NCBI GenBank assembly: GCA_009869945.1
Contig: WIXG01000310.1
Span: 1 to 64,000 of the forward strand
Source: Mesaphorura yosii
Taxonomy: Eukaryota > Arthropoda > Collembola > Poduromorpha > Tullbergiidae
Direction: 5' to 3'
DNA: 64,000 bases
The notes under the pieces were generated by a model. The model made no database searches. It was not told the origin of the DNA and was given only the letters and a program-made list of their open reading frames with translations. Below, piece after piece: positions 13,963 through 24,630 of the stretch. Each line of letters begins with the position of its first letter. The stretch's first letter is position 1. The position numbers were made by a program, and so were the translations under genes.

Positions 13963-13998
13963 TCTGGAAACAATACTTTAGAAAAAATTGTTTCCAGA
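13963..13998. repeat. 12-bp perfect inverted repeat (hairpin)
   Basis: TCTGGAAACAAT at 13963-13974 is the exact reverse complement of ATTGTTTCCAGA at 13987-13998, with a 12-base loop between them. It stands in non-coding DNA. The stem is too short for a microRNA precursor, and its role is unknown. Confidence 0.85.
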
Positions 13999-16490
13999 TA
14001 ATTGTTTCATGAGAAATGTTTTCGTCGTGTCGCCGTTTATGACATTTGTTTTCAATTCAGTTATCAAGTCACATTCAACAGTTATTTTCTCGCGTGCATA
14101 GTGTTCATTTATCACGCATTCACGTGCGAAGTCTAAAGTGATAGACACTGTGACCGTGACGTGAAAGAAGTTGGAAGCGCATTTTGACATTGAAAGTCCG
14201 TCGCGACCGCGCTTCTCGCTTTGTGAATGTCAAGATAGTCTCCTTCGTCAGCTCGGCGGAGCACGGGCATTTATCATCGATCATCGTAAAGATGCACGGA
14301 AGAGACGCATACTTTTCTTGGCGCCTCCAACTTGATCTTATCTCCGACACTATACGGAATGCTGGCAGTGCAGTGTCGAAACTGTCGATGACGACGAGGA
14401 AGCGACAAGACAAGCAAGAATTATGAAGTCGTAAAATGCCAATAACGCGTGGGCACCGTGTTTTGGGCTTTGTCGAGCTTCCTACGCCGCGCCGTCAGTT
14501 CCTGCGATTTATGAATTATGATCTTAATCAGATGCTTCATTCTTCGTGTTCATTTACAGCTACGCGCATGGCGCATGAGAACTGGATTCAAACTTGGATC
14601 ACACGATCATGGAAATCCGGAGATCAAAGCCAAACACAAACGTTTTTTATGGCTTCTCTCTTACGCAAATTGTAAATTGTGTTACTAGTTTGAGTTATGA
14701 ATTTACGCATCAACAAATTAAGCGACGGCAACAGCAGCTTTTGCGTACGTACACGCCCGAGTTTCATAAACACAGTTTCAGCTCTGAGTTTTGAAATCAA
14801 AAGAGAATACGCACATCAATAAAAGTTGAGGAAAATTCTTATCAATTACAGAACAGAAAATGTGAACTACAAGCGCAAACTACGTATTTGCGACTGACTC
14901 GAATGCCGAATTTATGCTTTGTTGCTTGTCGCTAATTTTAATCTCGAAATGTAAACAAGATTCGAACAACTGTTTGCCGTGCCGAGTTTGAGTTTGCTGA
15001 CGGAAGAGAACATCATTAAAACTTTTGCTGAACTTTTGCCTTTGCCTTGCTATTTCTTTCAAATCCGTTGGGATTATTTTCTTTGTGTACAAAATTTCAC
15101 GGAGGGTTAATTAGGTCGATTTTGCAGGTCTTTGCATTTGTAACAGAACATTTCCAAGAAAACAGAAGATTTCCGGGAATAAAAAACAACGCACACGCGG
15201 ACGTGTCAGAAATAAATCTTTCCAGGGTTTGTATACAAACTCGTTTGCAATTTTGCAATTAAAAACCTACGCGAAACGCTTCTCTTTGAGAGGAGCAGTC
15301 GAAACTGTAATGATAATCTTCCAAGAACAGTCAGTAATTGATAAATTGATCAATCATGATTATGATTACGATCTCGCGTAGCATCGAGTACCGAACTCTG
15401 TGAACAAGGCGAAGGTCAAGTCTCGTAAGTCTTAAACATTTCTTTTGACCCGGGTCCATCAATTATGTGTAATCAAAATCAAAACGAATGTCCAATCAGA
15501 ATTCTGCGTGCACAAATTGAAAATGAAATGATTACTGGTCTGGATTCCTGGGATAACCAGCAACAGCAGCCAGTCAATTTTCCTAATTAATTGCTAAGTT
15601 TAGCAGCCTGTCCTTGGTTTCGATTCTATTCGAGTCGTATTGAGTGGTTAAATTGTAATATTGTTGTAATTTTCGTTGTGGCTGAGTGGGCTGTGGGTTT
15701 GTTGTGTGCGTGTGGTAAGAACTTCGGTCAAGGTGAAACTGACAATTTGCAATTTGCGTCGTCCGGAGTGACATTTTCATAGCCTTAACCACTAGAATTT
15801 AGCATTCAGCACGTCTGTGCCAGACATGAGGCAAGTACGTTTAATTACAGCAAAAATTGAACCTGGGACTCGTCCCGCAATTATTTTCATGGTCTCTCGG
15901 TTTTTATGACGAATTTTATGTACCCATTTGCATTTCCCAGTGCAGTATTGAATTTCCAGACAAAAAAGAGCCCAAGGTTGAGCTGAAGTGCTTTTATATT
16001 GCGCATCTTAGTTAATTTCTTAAAAACGACAATTAATTGTAAATGCGTCGGTCTTGAATTCGGAGAACTGAATCAACTTCAATTCTCCCAGGTCACATAT
16101 TTAGTAATTTCTTATCTCCATCGTCCTTGCAGGCAGACGCGACACGCTGACACGAGCTTACTCGTCCGAAAAGCGGCTAAAATGATGTACTTTCACGGCA
16201 ACAACGGAGGAAATGGCTCCGCGAAGCAGCCACCAGCGTATTTTCGTATCGTCAAAGTAACTTTACACAATTTATTGTTACCATCCGATTTTTTGACAAT
16301 CCACTTCTCATTTCGCATTCCAGCATTCCATTTGTACTCGTAATCTAATTATGTCTCGTATCGCGTAGCAAATTCTCCACTCAACGATCTGACTTCCTTC
16401 AGCCTATTACAGAAATGTTACGCAATTCAGCGCAAAAAATACACAAAATTTATGATTTAGTGTACTGAGGACTTGACAGCCAAATTTTTC

Positions 16491-16981
16491 GCGAATTTGC
16501 CATTTGCAATTCGCCGTCTCGCGATTTCAATTCATTAACGTCGTGTTAAAAATTCCTCGCAACGTAGGGAATTCAATAAGGAAACAGGGCAAACGGCAAA
16601 CTCAAATCGCAAATTGGAAATACAAAAACTTTAACCAGAGAAAGTGTGCTAAAATTGTCGTGTCTCGTGTGTTATCCAGAATTGAGCAAATCTGAGCTTA
16701 ATTCGCACTCATTTCCCTTGCTGATATATTCGTGCTATTCACTACTCGAGTTCGAGCTGTTACTTATTCCAGCAAACAAAAATTCGCATTATGAAAATTC
16801 GCAACGCAATTCGCATCCATAACTTCAAAATGCGATTTGCGAGCAGAAGTAGTTTAAAGAACTCAACAACCTTAGGCTTAATGATCGTCATCACAATTCA
16901 TACTCAAATTCGCAAATGCAAATATTCGCTTTCTCATTCGCATTTCATAGTGGAAATTCGCTCATTTGTCGCATAATTCGC
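16491..16981. repeat. ATTCGC hexamer cluster
   Basis: ATTCGC or its complement occurs 11 times in about 490 bp: 16491 (complement), 16509, 16701, 16782, 16797, 16809, 16908, 16924, 16936, 16956 and 16976. The spacing is irregular, so this is not a simple tandem array. More copies follow near 17067 and 17249. Confidence 0.8.
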
Positions 16982-17968
16982 TTCGCTGTATTTTATTAAA
17001 GTGGTGATTACCGCACGGGTCATTAATCATTACTGTTTTACTGTGAGCAGGATAGCGCATAAATTCATTCGCGAATGAATGAATTTCCGCGTGGCATGCT
17101 TTCTCGTTTTCTCTGCGCTGCAATGCAGTGAAAATTGAGATCATTGCTGTTTTCACATTTTCTCTTTATTCCGCCGTCTTCAGTGCGCATTTCCAAACAA
17201 AGTGAAGGTAGAGTCCAGAAATGTAAATTAAGGCCGACATTTTTATTATTCGCGTATCGCATTATTAAAAGATCTCATTTGATAATTAAATGTAGTGCGC
17301 ATGTGCATTAAATACTGGCTGCATGCGAACCCACGCGTACGTGCACGCGCTGAGAATGATGAATGGACGAGTACCGTAAATTCCTAGACTCAAAGTAATC
17401 AGCTAAACTAGACTAGAAATCAAAAGATTATCGTTTCTAATTTTAAAATACTATCCTTTCCTAGTTAATAACAACTTGATTTTTAATTATTCCTTCCAGG
17501 AAAATCAAAATTATCTTCGTACAATCCACAAAATTCATGAAACTACTAATTAAGGTTGCAAACACAGGCACTCAATTACTTCAGCAGTGGTCTAATTGCC
17601 TAATGGCTAATTCCAGTCATTCATACGGGATAGCAGAAAGGTTGTCATACAATTAGCCGATGTAACCAGGCACCAAATTATTACGTCTTACACTAAAATC
17701 AGAGAATGCAAGTCTGGCTAGCTTTCAAGCTTATGCTGCTGTGATTTAAAATCTAAAATCTAGTTTGTAGTTCCATTTTCGTTGGGATAATCAGGCAAGA
17801 GGCAATGCAATTCCTCCGAGTACTAATTAGTAGCCTAAATTTCACGGAAATCAGTTCCTAATCTAAGCAAGGAATAAACGCATTCAAGGCAGTAATTAAT
17901 TAATTACACTTCCACAAATTGTGTTGATTTAATTTGCATTCACGTTCGAGTTTGGGTGCAGCTTCAGT

Positions 17969-20900
17969 TTATTCCGACTGAATGGTGATTCCATGCCGCT
18001 CCGACCACTTCTTCAGTTTATTCTTCGTTGTCTCAAAGTCCACGACAGGAGAAATCTCCATTGGAACGTCTCGTATGTGTGTATACGGCAAACTCTTGTC
18101 CACGGTAGGCTTGTACACGATATAGAATTTTTTCTCACTAATTGGGGCAAAAGAGAAAGGAGACCATGCAATTCGCATTCCCGAAGGAGAAAATGAAGCG
18201 GTGAAAGTTGGCTTACATGGACGGAGGAGGAAAGTCCAAGTGAAAATAGTTGTTGGGCTGACTTTTCTCGTAAAACACCGCATTGTTCAGCGGATTTTCG
18301 CTTCCTTTGCCAAAATTTATGTTTGTCGGGATGAGGCGCAGCGTATTGTTCGTGTCCTCAAGAAGTTCGTCCCAAAGTGCCTTCTGTTGAAAGAAACTTG
18401 TGCATCACATTTTTTACACATCAGCTGCCAAATTGTCAATTTGGGTCCGTCAAACTCGTCAGTCGGGAAATTCGAATTTTATGTTGATTACTTTTAAATT
18501 TATTTCTAGAAACGTCGCCTGATTCAATTCCGAGGAACAAATCGACCAAATACACGTCACACGTGTTTAATAACGACAGATGTGATTGGCAGCTGACAGT
18601 ACGAAAAAATTGGCATTGCGTTACGCGCATTCGCAACAATAATGGCAAAGTAATTTCGCATTCGCACTCAAATCTTACCTTAATTTCCGTCGTTGTGTAT
18701 CCGAGAGATTTGTACAAATCTCGTACGACCAAACGATGAAATAAATTCCTGGCGGCAACTGCTTCCGACTTTCCCCAGTTGAGAATCAGCTCGAAGACGA
18801 CGTCCGTCAGCTTACAGAAGGCCGAGAGGTCTTTATACGCAGTGCTTAATTTGTAAACAGTTCTGCCGAGAGAAAGCAAAGAAAATCTGTCTCTAATTTA
18901 TCCTTTGCAGATTTGCAGATGGATTTCATCTTTTTTTCTCACCCGTCATCGGCCAGAACATCGAAAAATGGCTCGGCTGCGTGAAGACCGTCCAAAACCC
19001 TGTTAGAACGATACGAAAAACAAAACACTAATTCTCCGTTCAAATTTTTCGATCTAATTTGCCCCAAATACGCGAACAAGCCAAAGATTCAATTCAACAT
19101 TAACACACAGAAAGAATTGTTCTGTTCCGCATTCGCATCATCGGGCGTTTGCCATACAAAAGCGTGCAGCTCGTCGGAGGCCGATAACAATAGCAATAAA
19201 CTCATAAAATTATACTCAACGACTCGAAATGGTCAGTTTGGGCCATAAAATCCACACCATTTTCGGACAATCACTTTTCCACGCGTGCATTCAGCGAGTG
19301 TTTGGCTACTTCCACTTCCTTCAATCCATTACGTGTCATTTCCACGTGTCGTGAATGCGGAAAAGCAGTAAGCAGTAAACGTAAAAACGTAGAGCACATG
19401 GCAAACAGCAGCAATTGCAGTGAGCAGTTGGATTAAATTGAAATTGAACAATAACCAAAGTGAAATTGAATCACGGTCAATAAAGCGCAGCGCATGGCAG
19501 TGGCAGTGAAATAGCAAAGCAAAGCAACAGAAATAGCTCATTTGCGCGAAAGGTAAAAGCAAATATTTCATGCGAAGAAGGTTCCCGAGAGATAAAAATT
19601 CTCGTCGTCGTCCTCGCTGCTTACATTTCCTCAATGATCATTGTGACTCGGTGTTGATACGCTATTTGATGCAGATGAAACCTTCCCTTGAAGAGATCCT
19701 CGAGACACGTCGTGATTTTCTTCCTGTATACGATTTTCATTACTGTGTTGACTTCAGCGTCCGCGTGCGCGTCGGACGCCTGAACCTGCACCGGCACGAC
19801 ACGGCTGTTGTCTATGAGCCGCTGGTAGTCAAAGGATGTGGACACGTTCAGCTGCTTGCAGTCGCGAAGGAGATAATCGAATTTGTCGACGTCTATCTTG
19901 GTTTCCTCATTCGACACAATCTGGAAAGGAGAAAACAAAAATGACAGCGGACAGTGGAGAAAGGGCAGTGGAAAGTTAATGAACTATGATAGTCTATTAG
20001 GCTGAGACAATTTTGGAGAGCATAAATGTCACTGTAATTAATAAACGAAAGAAAGCTGTCCACACATGTTCCCACGCACGTCTCAGCCGACTGACAAAGA
20101 CGACAGCCCGACAACGTAACAACAGCCATCCTTAATTTAGTCAAAAGCAAAACTTTCCACGTAAAGAATAAACAAAGAGAAAGACAGGCCCAGAAAGCAC
20201 GTTACCTTACCTGATACAAGAAAAATTTCTTCGCAGGTCTTCCCTGAAAAGTTTCATTGTCTCGCATGGGGTGTCCCAAAATGAGTTCCTTAATAAAAAC
20301 AAGATCCGTCTCGTTGAGACCTTCAGCCTCGAAGAGCTCCCGGAGGCAATTGCTGTTGCTCTGAAGCAGGTAGTCGAGCATTCGGATTGACATGTCTTCG
20401 TGCTGCGAAAGCGAGCGCAAACCAAAACAGGTTTAAAGAAAAATAGCGACAGCAACCGACCCAAAATTGCTTGGGAATTTTCTTCTTATTCTTGTTCTTA
20501 CGTTGTATTCGGGACAATAACGACGCATAAAATGCTCCCAGCTATGAGAAAATGGTCCATGGCCCAGATCGTGACAGAGACCCGCGATCTGAACGCAGAG
20601 GACGTCTTTCTCGTCAATTTCCAGCTCGGGCTGGTTTCTCTGGAGGATTCTACAGTATTTGCCAGCCAAATACGCAGTTCTGCAATGTAATAAACGACGG
20701 GCCAAAGCCAAATGAGTCGCAACGCAAAGCGCACAAATATCCGGAAAGTAAACATTTAAAATACGAGACACGATTCCGGAATGGGAAACCACCTAGTACC
20801 GAGAATACGAGAAGGCATTCAGAATTCTTACCCAATGCAGTGCTCAAATCGATTATGTGACGCGGCCGGATACACAAAGTACCCAAACCCAAGCTGCTTC

Positions 20901-21277
20901 AAGTAGCGGAGCCTCTGAAATTGTGGCGTGTCGATTATCTTCGCGCAGATGGACGGGAGCTCCAAATGAGGGTGAATCGTGTCGTTCATTCTTATAGCTG
21001 GCTTCCTGGAGGTGGAGTACGGTGATGATGATCGAAAAGATGAGTTGTGGGACACGTTGAGGTTGATTCCTTCGTCAGACGAGTCGTTATTATTCACAGA
21101 CCTCACAGATTGGTGTTGTGGCTGCTTCTTGCTGCTGCTGTTTGAGGATGGGGAAACCGCCAACGTGGACATTGCCATTGTCGGGCTGCTGTTTTCCAAG
21201 TTGGGAAGAAAGTTCCAAGACGGGCACGCACTCTGGGAAAGCGAGAAGGAACTTTTTAAAGCAAAATAAAGATACAC
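17969..21277 (-). CDS. SAMHD1: SAMHD1-type dNTP triphosphohydrolase
   Basis: HD-domain enzyme that hydrolyses dNTPs to the deoxynucleoside and triphosphate, controlling nucleotide pools. Eight exons: 21277-20832, 20679-20502, 20402-20211, 19920-19625, 18999-18943, 18862-18679, 18383-18217 and 18137-17969, 562 residues from the first Met. Catalytic residues of the human enzyme are present: R143 and H146, the HD pair H185-D186, D284, K285, Y288, D292, R352, H356 and Y360 (human R164, H167, H206/D207, D311, K312, Y315, D319, R366, H370, Y374). The allosteric residues matching human D137, Q142 and R145 are kept, but human K116, V117 and R372 align with Ile95, Arg96 and Ile358. The N-terminus (1-90) is Ser-rich and shows no SAM domain; an upstream exon could supply one. 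Met34 (21178) is an alternative start. The stop codon overlaps an AATAAA. Confidence 0.95.
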
Positions 21278-21722
21278 ACGACAGAACGAATGGACAACGA
21301 AATATTCACTTCACCACTTCACTACAATTGAATTTGAATTAAAACGAATTCGAAGATTCGATGCCACGACACACCGACACACGTTTCACTAGAAATCGTG
21401 CGTTATAGCGGGAAAGTAGCTAAGCTAAGTACCAATTAATTCCGAAACTCGAACCACAGCGACCAGTGACGTGTCAACTGGCCTGGCCCAAAGCTCCAAA
21501 TCTTGTTTCGGTCGATTTTGTATGGGAGGTACTTCTTTATGATTAACGGGTCGCTCAATCAGCGACTTGACAACAATTTTCTTCGAGCATCAACACATAA
21601 CTCGTGTTCATGCACTCAAATGTGAGTGAGTGAAGAATGAATTGCTAGTTTAACTTGTGATCAGACGTCAGTTGTCCGTATTCGCTGATTATCCCACTTT
21701 CTAAGTCGAAATTGGCGTGAAA
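21278..21722. promoter_or_regulatory. Intergenic gap between SAMHD1 start and transposase relic
   Basis: A 445-bp gap between the SAMHD1 start (minus) and the first codon of the THAP relic (plus). It should contain the SAMHD1 promoter and 5' UTR. No TATA box or other clear core element was identified. Confidence 0.4.
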
Positions 21723-23054
21723 ATGGTCAGGAAGTGTACCGTGATTGGCTGCAGCTCAGACGGGTCGTCCCAAAGCTTTCACAGGTGAGTTACAGTTTCC
21801 TGTAACCTGTCAAGGAATAATTTACAGGCTACGATTTGCTTTTGCAGATTCTCGAAGGAGCAGATGCATAAAATTAGTTTATCGGTCCTTAGCAATTTAT
21901 CTGCTTTCAGACTATTTGATGCGTTCAACTCAAAATCATATGGGAAAGGTATTAAAGCTCCTCCGAGGCAATCCAACAGAAGATTTTGGCAGCCGTATGA
22001 GAAATCAAGTCAATTCTTGAAGACTTTGAAGTGCATTAACCATAATGGGAACTTTGCTTACTGTACAAAACTCGGAATGGTACTTTCGTTCGTGGACTCG
22101 TGATTGGTCTGAAAACCTTGCAAATGATTATGGATGATGTTGTGGCTAAGGAGATCCCAATTTGGAGTGAGAACTACTCATTTCAGTGCCAGTTTATGTT
22201 CACCTCTTTGAACTTTCTGAGCTCAACTTTCAGGTATCTGCCAGTCTATAAGCTTTGGCAGGACCTACTGGAAATGTTCTTTCCATCGCTGAGGTCACAA
22301 TTTGGATTCAGTAATAATCCGAACGTATTGCAACTGGAACAAGGACTGAAAGGAATGCTGTGTTGCAATTTGAAACCAAGTCTTTCAGCTAATGCGGTGG
22401 AGCAGAGCAAGTAACCACTAGAATCTCAGCCGTTGGAAGTTTTGTCGCACTACGAGATCCGGAAGAGCGATTTAAAGAAGCTTAACTTCTGTCGGCCCAG
22501 CGTTCGACATCACTTCACCGTTCATAAGCAACGTGATCACATATATTGCCGGTTAGCCAGAAAATTCTTGCGTGAAAGCGTCTGCATACTAAATTAATTT
22601 TCACTTGTAGGCTTTGTCGGAAGGGCGCTTTCTGCAAAACAGAAATTCTCATGTCTTGTAATATTGCGCATTGACAACAAAAAAAATGAGAAGCCTTGAT
22701 GACTTTACACTTCTCAACGAAAGATAATGGAGGACTCTTCGTTCCGAATAACGACCTCATCGAAGTCTGCAGAGTAACTGAAATAGAACTACGACGAGCT
22801 ATACCGAACGGAGTTCCCATAAACAAGAAGCATTTGGTACACCGCATTCAAAACTCTACAACCGGGCAGAAATATTCACGGAGTTACGAGTGGGAAACAC
22901 GGAAGAGCACACGCTGTTCTCCGATCACGTAATCTTATTAATTGGTGCCTACCTATCTTGAGATTCGATGCATCACAGGTCGAAAGAACTCAATATAACT
23001 CCGACCACTAATCGTTGCACTTGCACCAAAATCGCTCACTTTAAAGGTAATTAA
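21723..23054 (+). pseudogene. Decayed THAP/P-element-type transposase
   Basis: The first exon (21723-21784) encodes a THAP-like start with Cys5 and Cys10 and the FHR motif. A 63-bp GT-AG intron follows. The text then jumps to sequence typical of the C-terminal half of P-element/THAP9 transposases: LFDAFNSKS (about 21910-21936), the YKLWQDLLEMFF motif with the following NNP (about 22250-22320), GGLFVPNNDLIEVC (about 22732-22773) and a final block with DHVILLI, MHH and FKG (22926-23048). The parts lie in three different frames, with a shift near 22080 and another near 22880, and there is an in-frame TGA at 22959. The rest of the THAP domain and the catalytic middle are missing. This is an inactive, internally deleted transposon copy rather than a working gene. 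Terminal inverted repeats were not identified. Confidence 0.75.
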
Positions 23055-24630
23055 GTATGTTTAAACTATGCTATTTTGAGTTATCTCCTGTATTGTTGTA
23101 TCTCTTGTGGGAGACTGTCATTTTCAAAATAAACAAGTTACTCTCATAAAATCGACCGGAACAGGCTGATAAGGAAAGTAATAGGGAATGGCCAGTCTAG
23201 ATACTATAGTTGAGACGTCACTGACAGCGGCAGCGCAACTCCACAAATTAGGGCTTGTGCATTTACCACTTCACATAATAGTTAACCTCGTCTAGTCGGG
23301 AGTCGCGCCTTTTGACTTCTTGACACAGAAAACGTTTTTCACGCAAATCAATTTTTGAGTGCCGCGATTCGATACGTCGAGTTTCAACAGTTTTTATGAA
23401 ATATAATAAGAATCTTACGTTTGGGGGCTTAGAGCTTAGAGAAGTTAAAGACTAACTGATTGCCCATTGCTCGTTCGACAGTTCGTAGTTCTTTCAAGTC
23501 TGTAAGTTTGCAATTATTTGTTCGTGACGTTCGTGACTTTCGTACGCTTGCCTTTGCTTTAGCGCAGATGGAAATTTATGACTCACTCGAACAAGCAAGA
23601 CGAATTGACCCCAGTTCAAAGATCAGACCACAGATTTTACTCATTTTTACATTTTTGACTATTGATTTAACAATATAGGCTATTTGGCCAATAATTTAAA
23701 CAAAGCAGTATAGTACAAGAAGAACTCACCACGAAGAATGTATCCAAATTGCCAGATTTCGTAGCGTAGCGTAGTAGCAGTAAAAAGCACGGCACAAATT
23801 CCAAGCGAAAGAGAGAGATTGGAGATGTGAGACGATAGCTGATAGCTAGTTGAATATTTCAGTGTTTAGTAGACACCTGCGCCCAGACAGAAAGCAGAGA
23901 AGATGAAGTAGAAGTAGAAATGGAGTAGAATTGACAAGTTAGAGTTCAGTTTATAGCAATACCAAAGTATAAAAATTTCCATATCATGGCAATTGGCCAT
24001 TGGCTGTGACTGCATGCAAGCATTTGTCAAGAGGAGTTTTGAGATGAAGATTAGAACTGGGATTGACGAAAGCAACAAAGTCCATTATGTACATAGAGAT
24101 TAAGCAAAGCAGAGGTCCGAAAACAATGTCAGCGCATGCTAATTATACAATTTAAATTATGACAATGTTAAATGCGGAATTTATGAGTGACTAAACTGCA
24201 TCGCTTATCAGTAATGCCCTAGTTTACTTGCGAATATGGTGCAAGGTCATTTATGTCGAGCTTTCAAGTGGTTTAAATATTAATTTATAGCTACGGTGCA
24301 AATCTCCAGATAAACATGACCCTCCTCCTTATCTCATGCCGATTGCTGATTGTTGCCACCAAACTGATTGATCAATGATCTTCCTCAATGAAAAGATACA
24401 CAGAAGAGATCACTTCTTCATGCCGCGGGAAAAGAGATCAAATCTTGCATGCAAAGCTCACGGCTCACACGTGCATGTGCGCCGGAAAGGATTAATTTAC
24501 TAATTCGCAATTGCTTACCTTGATTAATTTCGCGGAGATTCATTTTGCACGTTCAGGTAATCTTGCACCGTATCAGTTCAATTATATCACAAAACGCAAT
24601 CACTTTGAAGAGAGTCTGATTGTCTGTGGA
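23055..24630. other. Intergenic, transposase relic to WDR89
   Basis: No recognisable gene. The 3' flank of the P-type relic and the WDR89 promoter must lie here. An open frame runs upstream of the chosen WDR89 start from 24511, but nothing in it resembles WDR89. Confidence 0.5.

Larger units (their letters stand above)
7470..17968. other. Long gene-poor interval between receptor and SAMHD1
   Basis: About 10.5 kb with no frame that I can assign to a protein family on either strand. The left part must include the receptor promoter and 5' UTR. It contains a short GACT run at 9515-9530, GGCTT-type short repeats near 12611-12690, a perfect 12-bp inverted repeat at 13963-13998 and an ATTCGC-rich segment at 16491-16981. 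The open frames present are short and lack splice or family support. Confidence 0.6.

Noticed and set aside
24511-24630. Upstream in-frame extension of WDR89
   Set aside because: It lacks similarity to WDR89 and would begin at a poor start. The Met at 24631 fits the family start better, though this is not certain.
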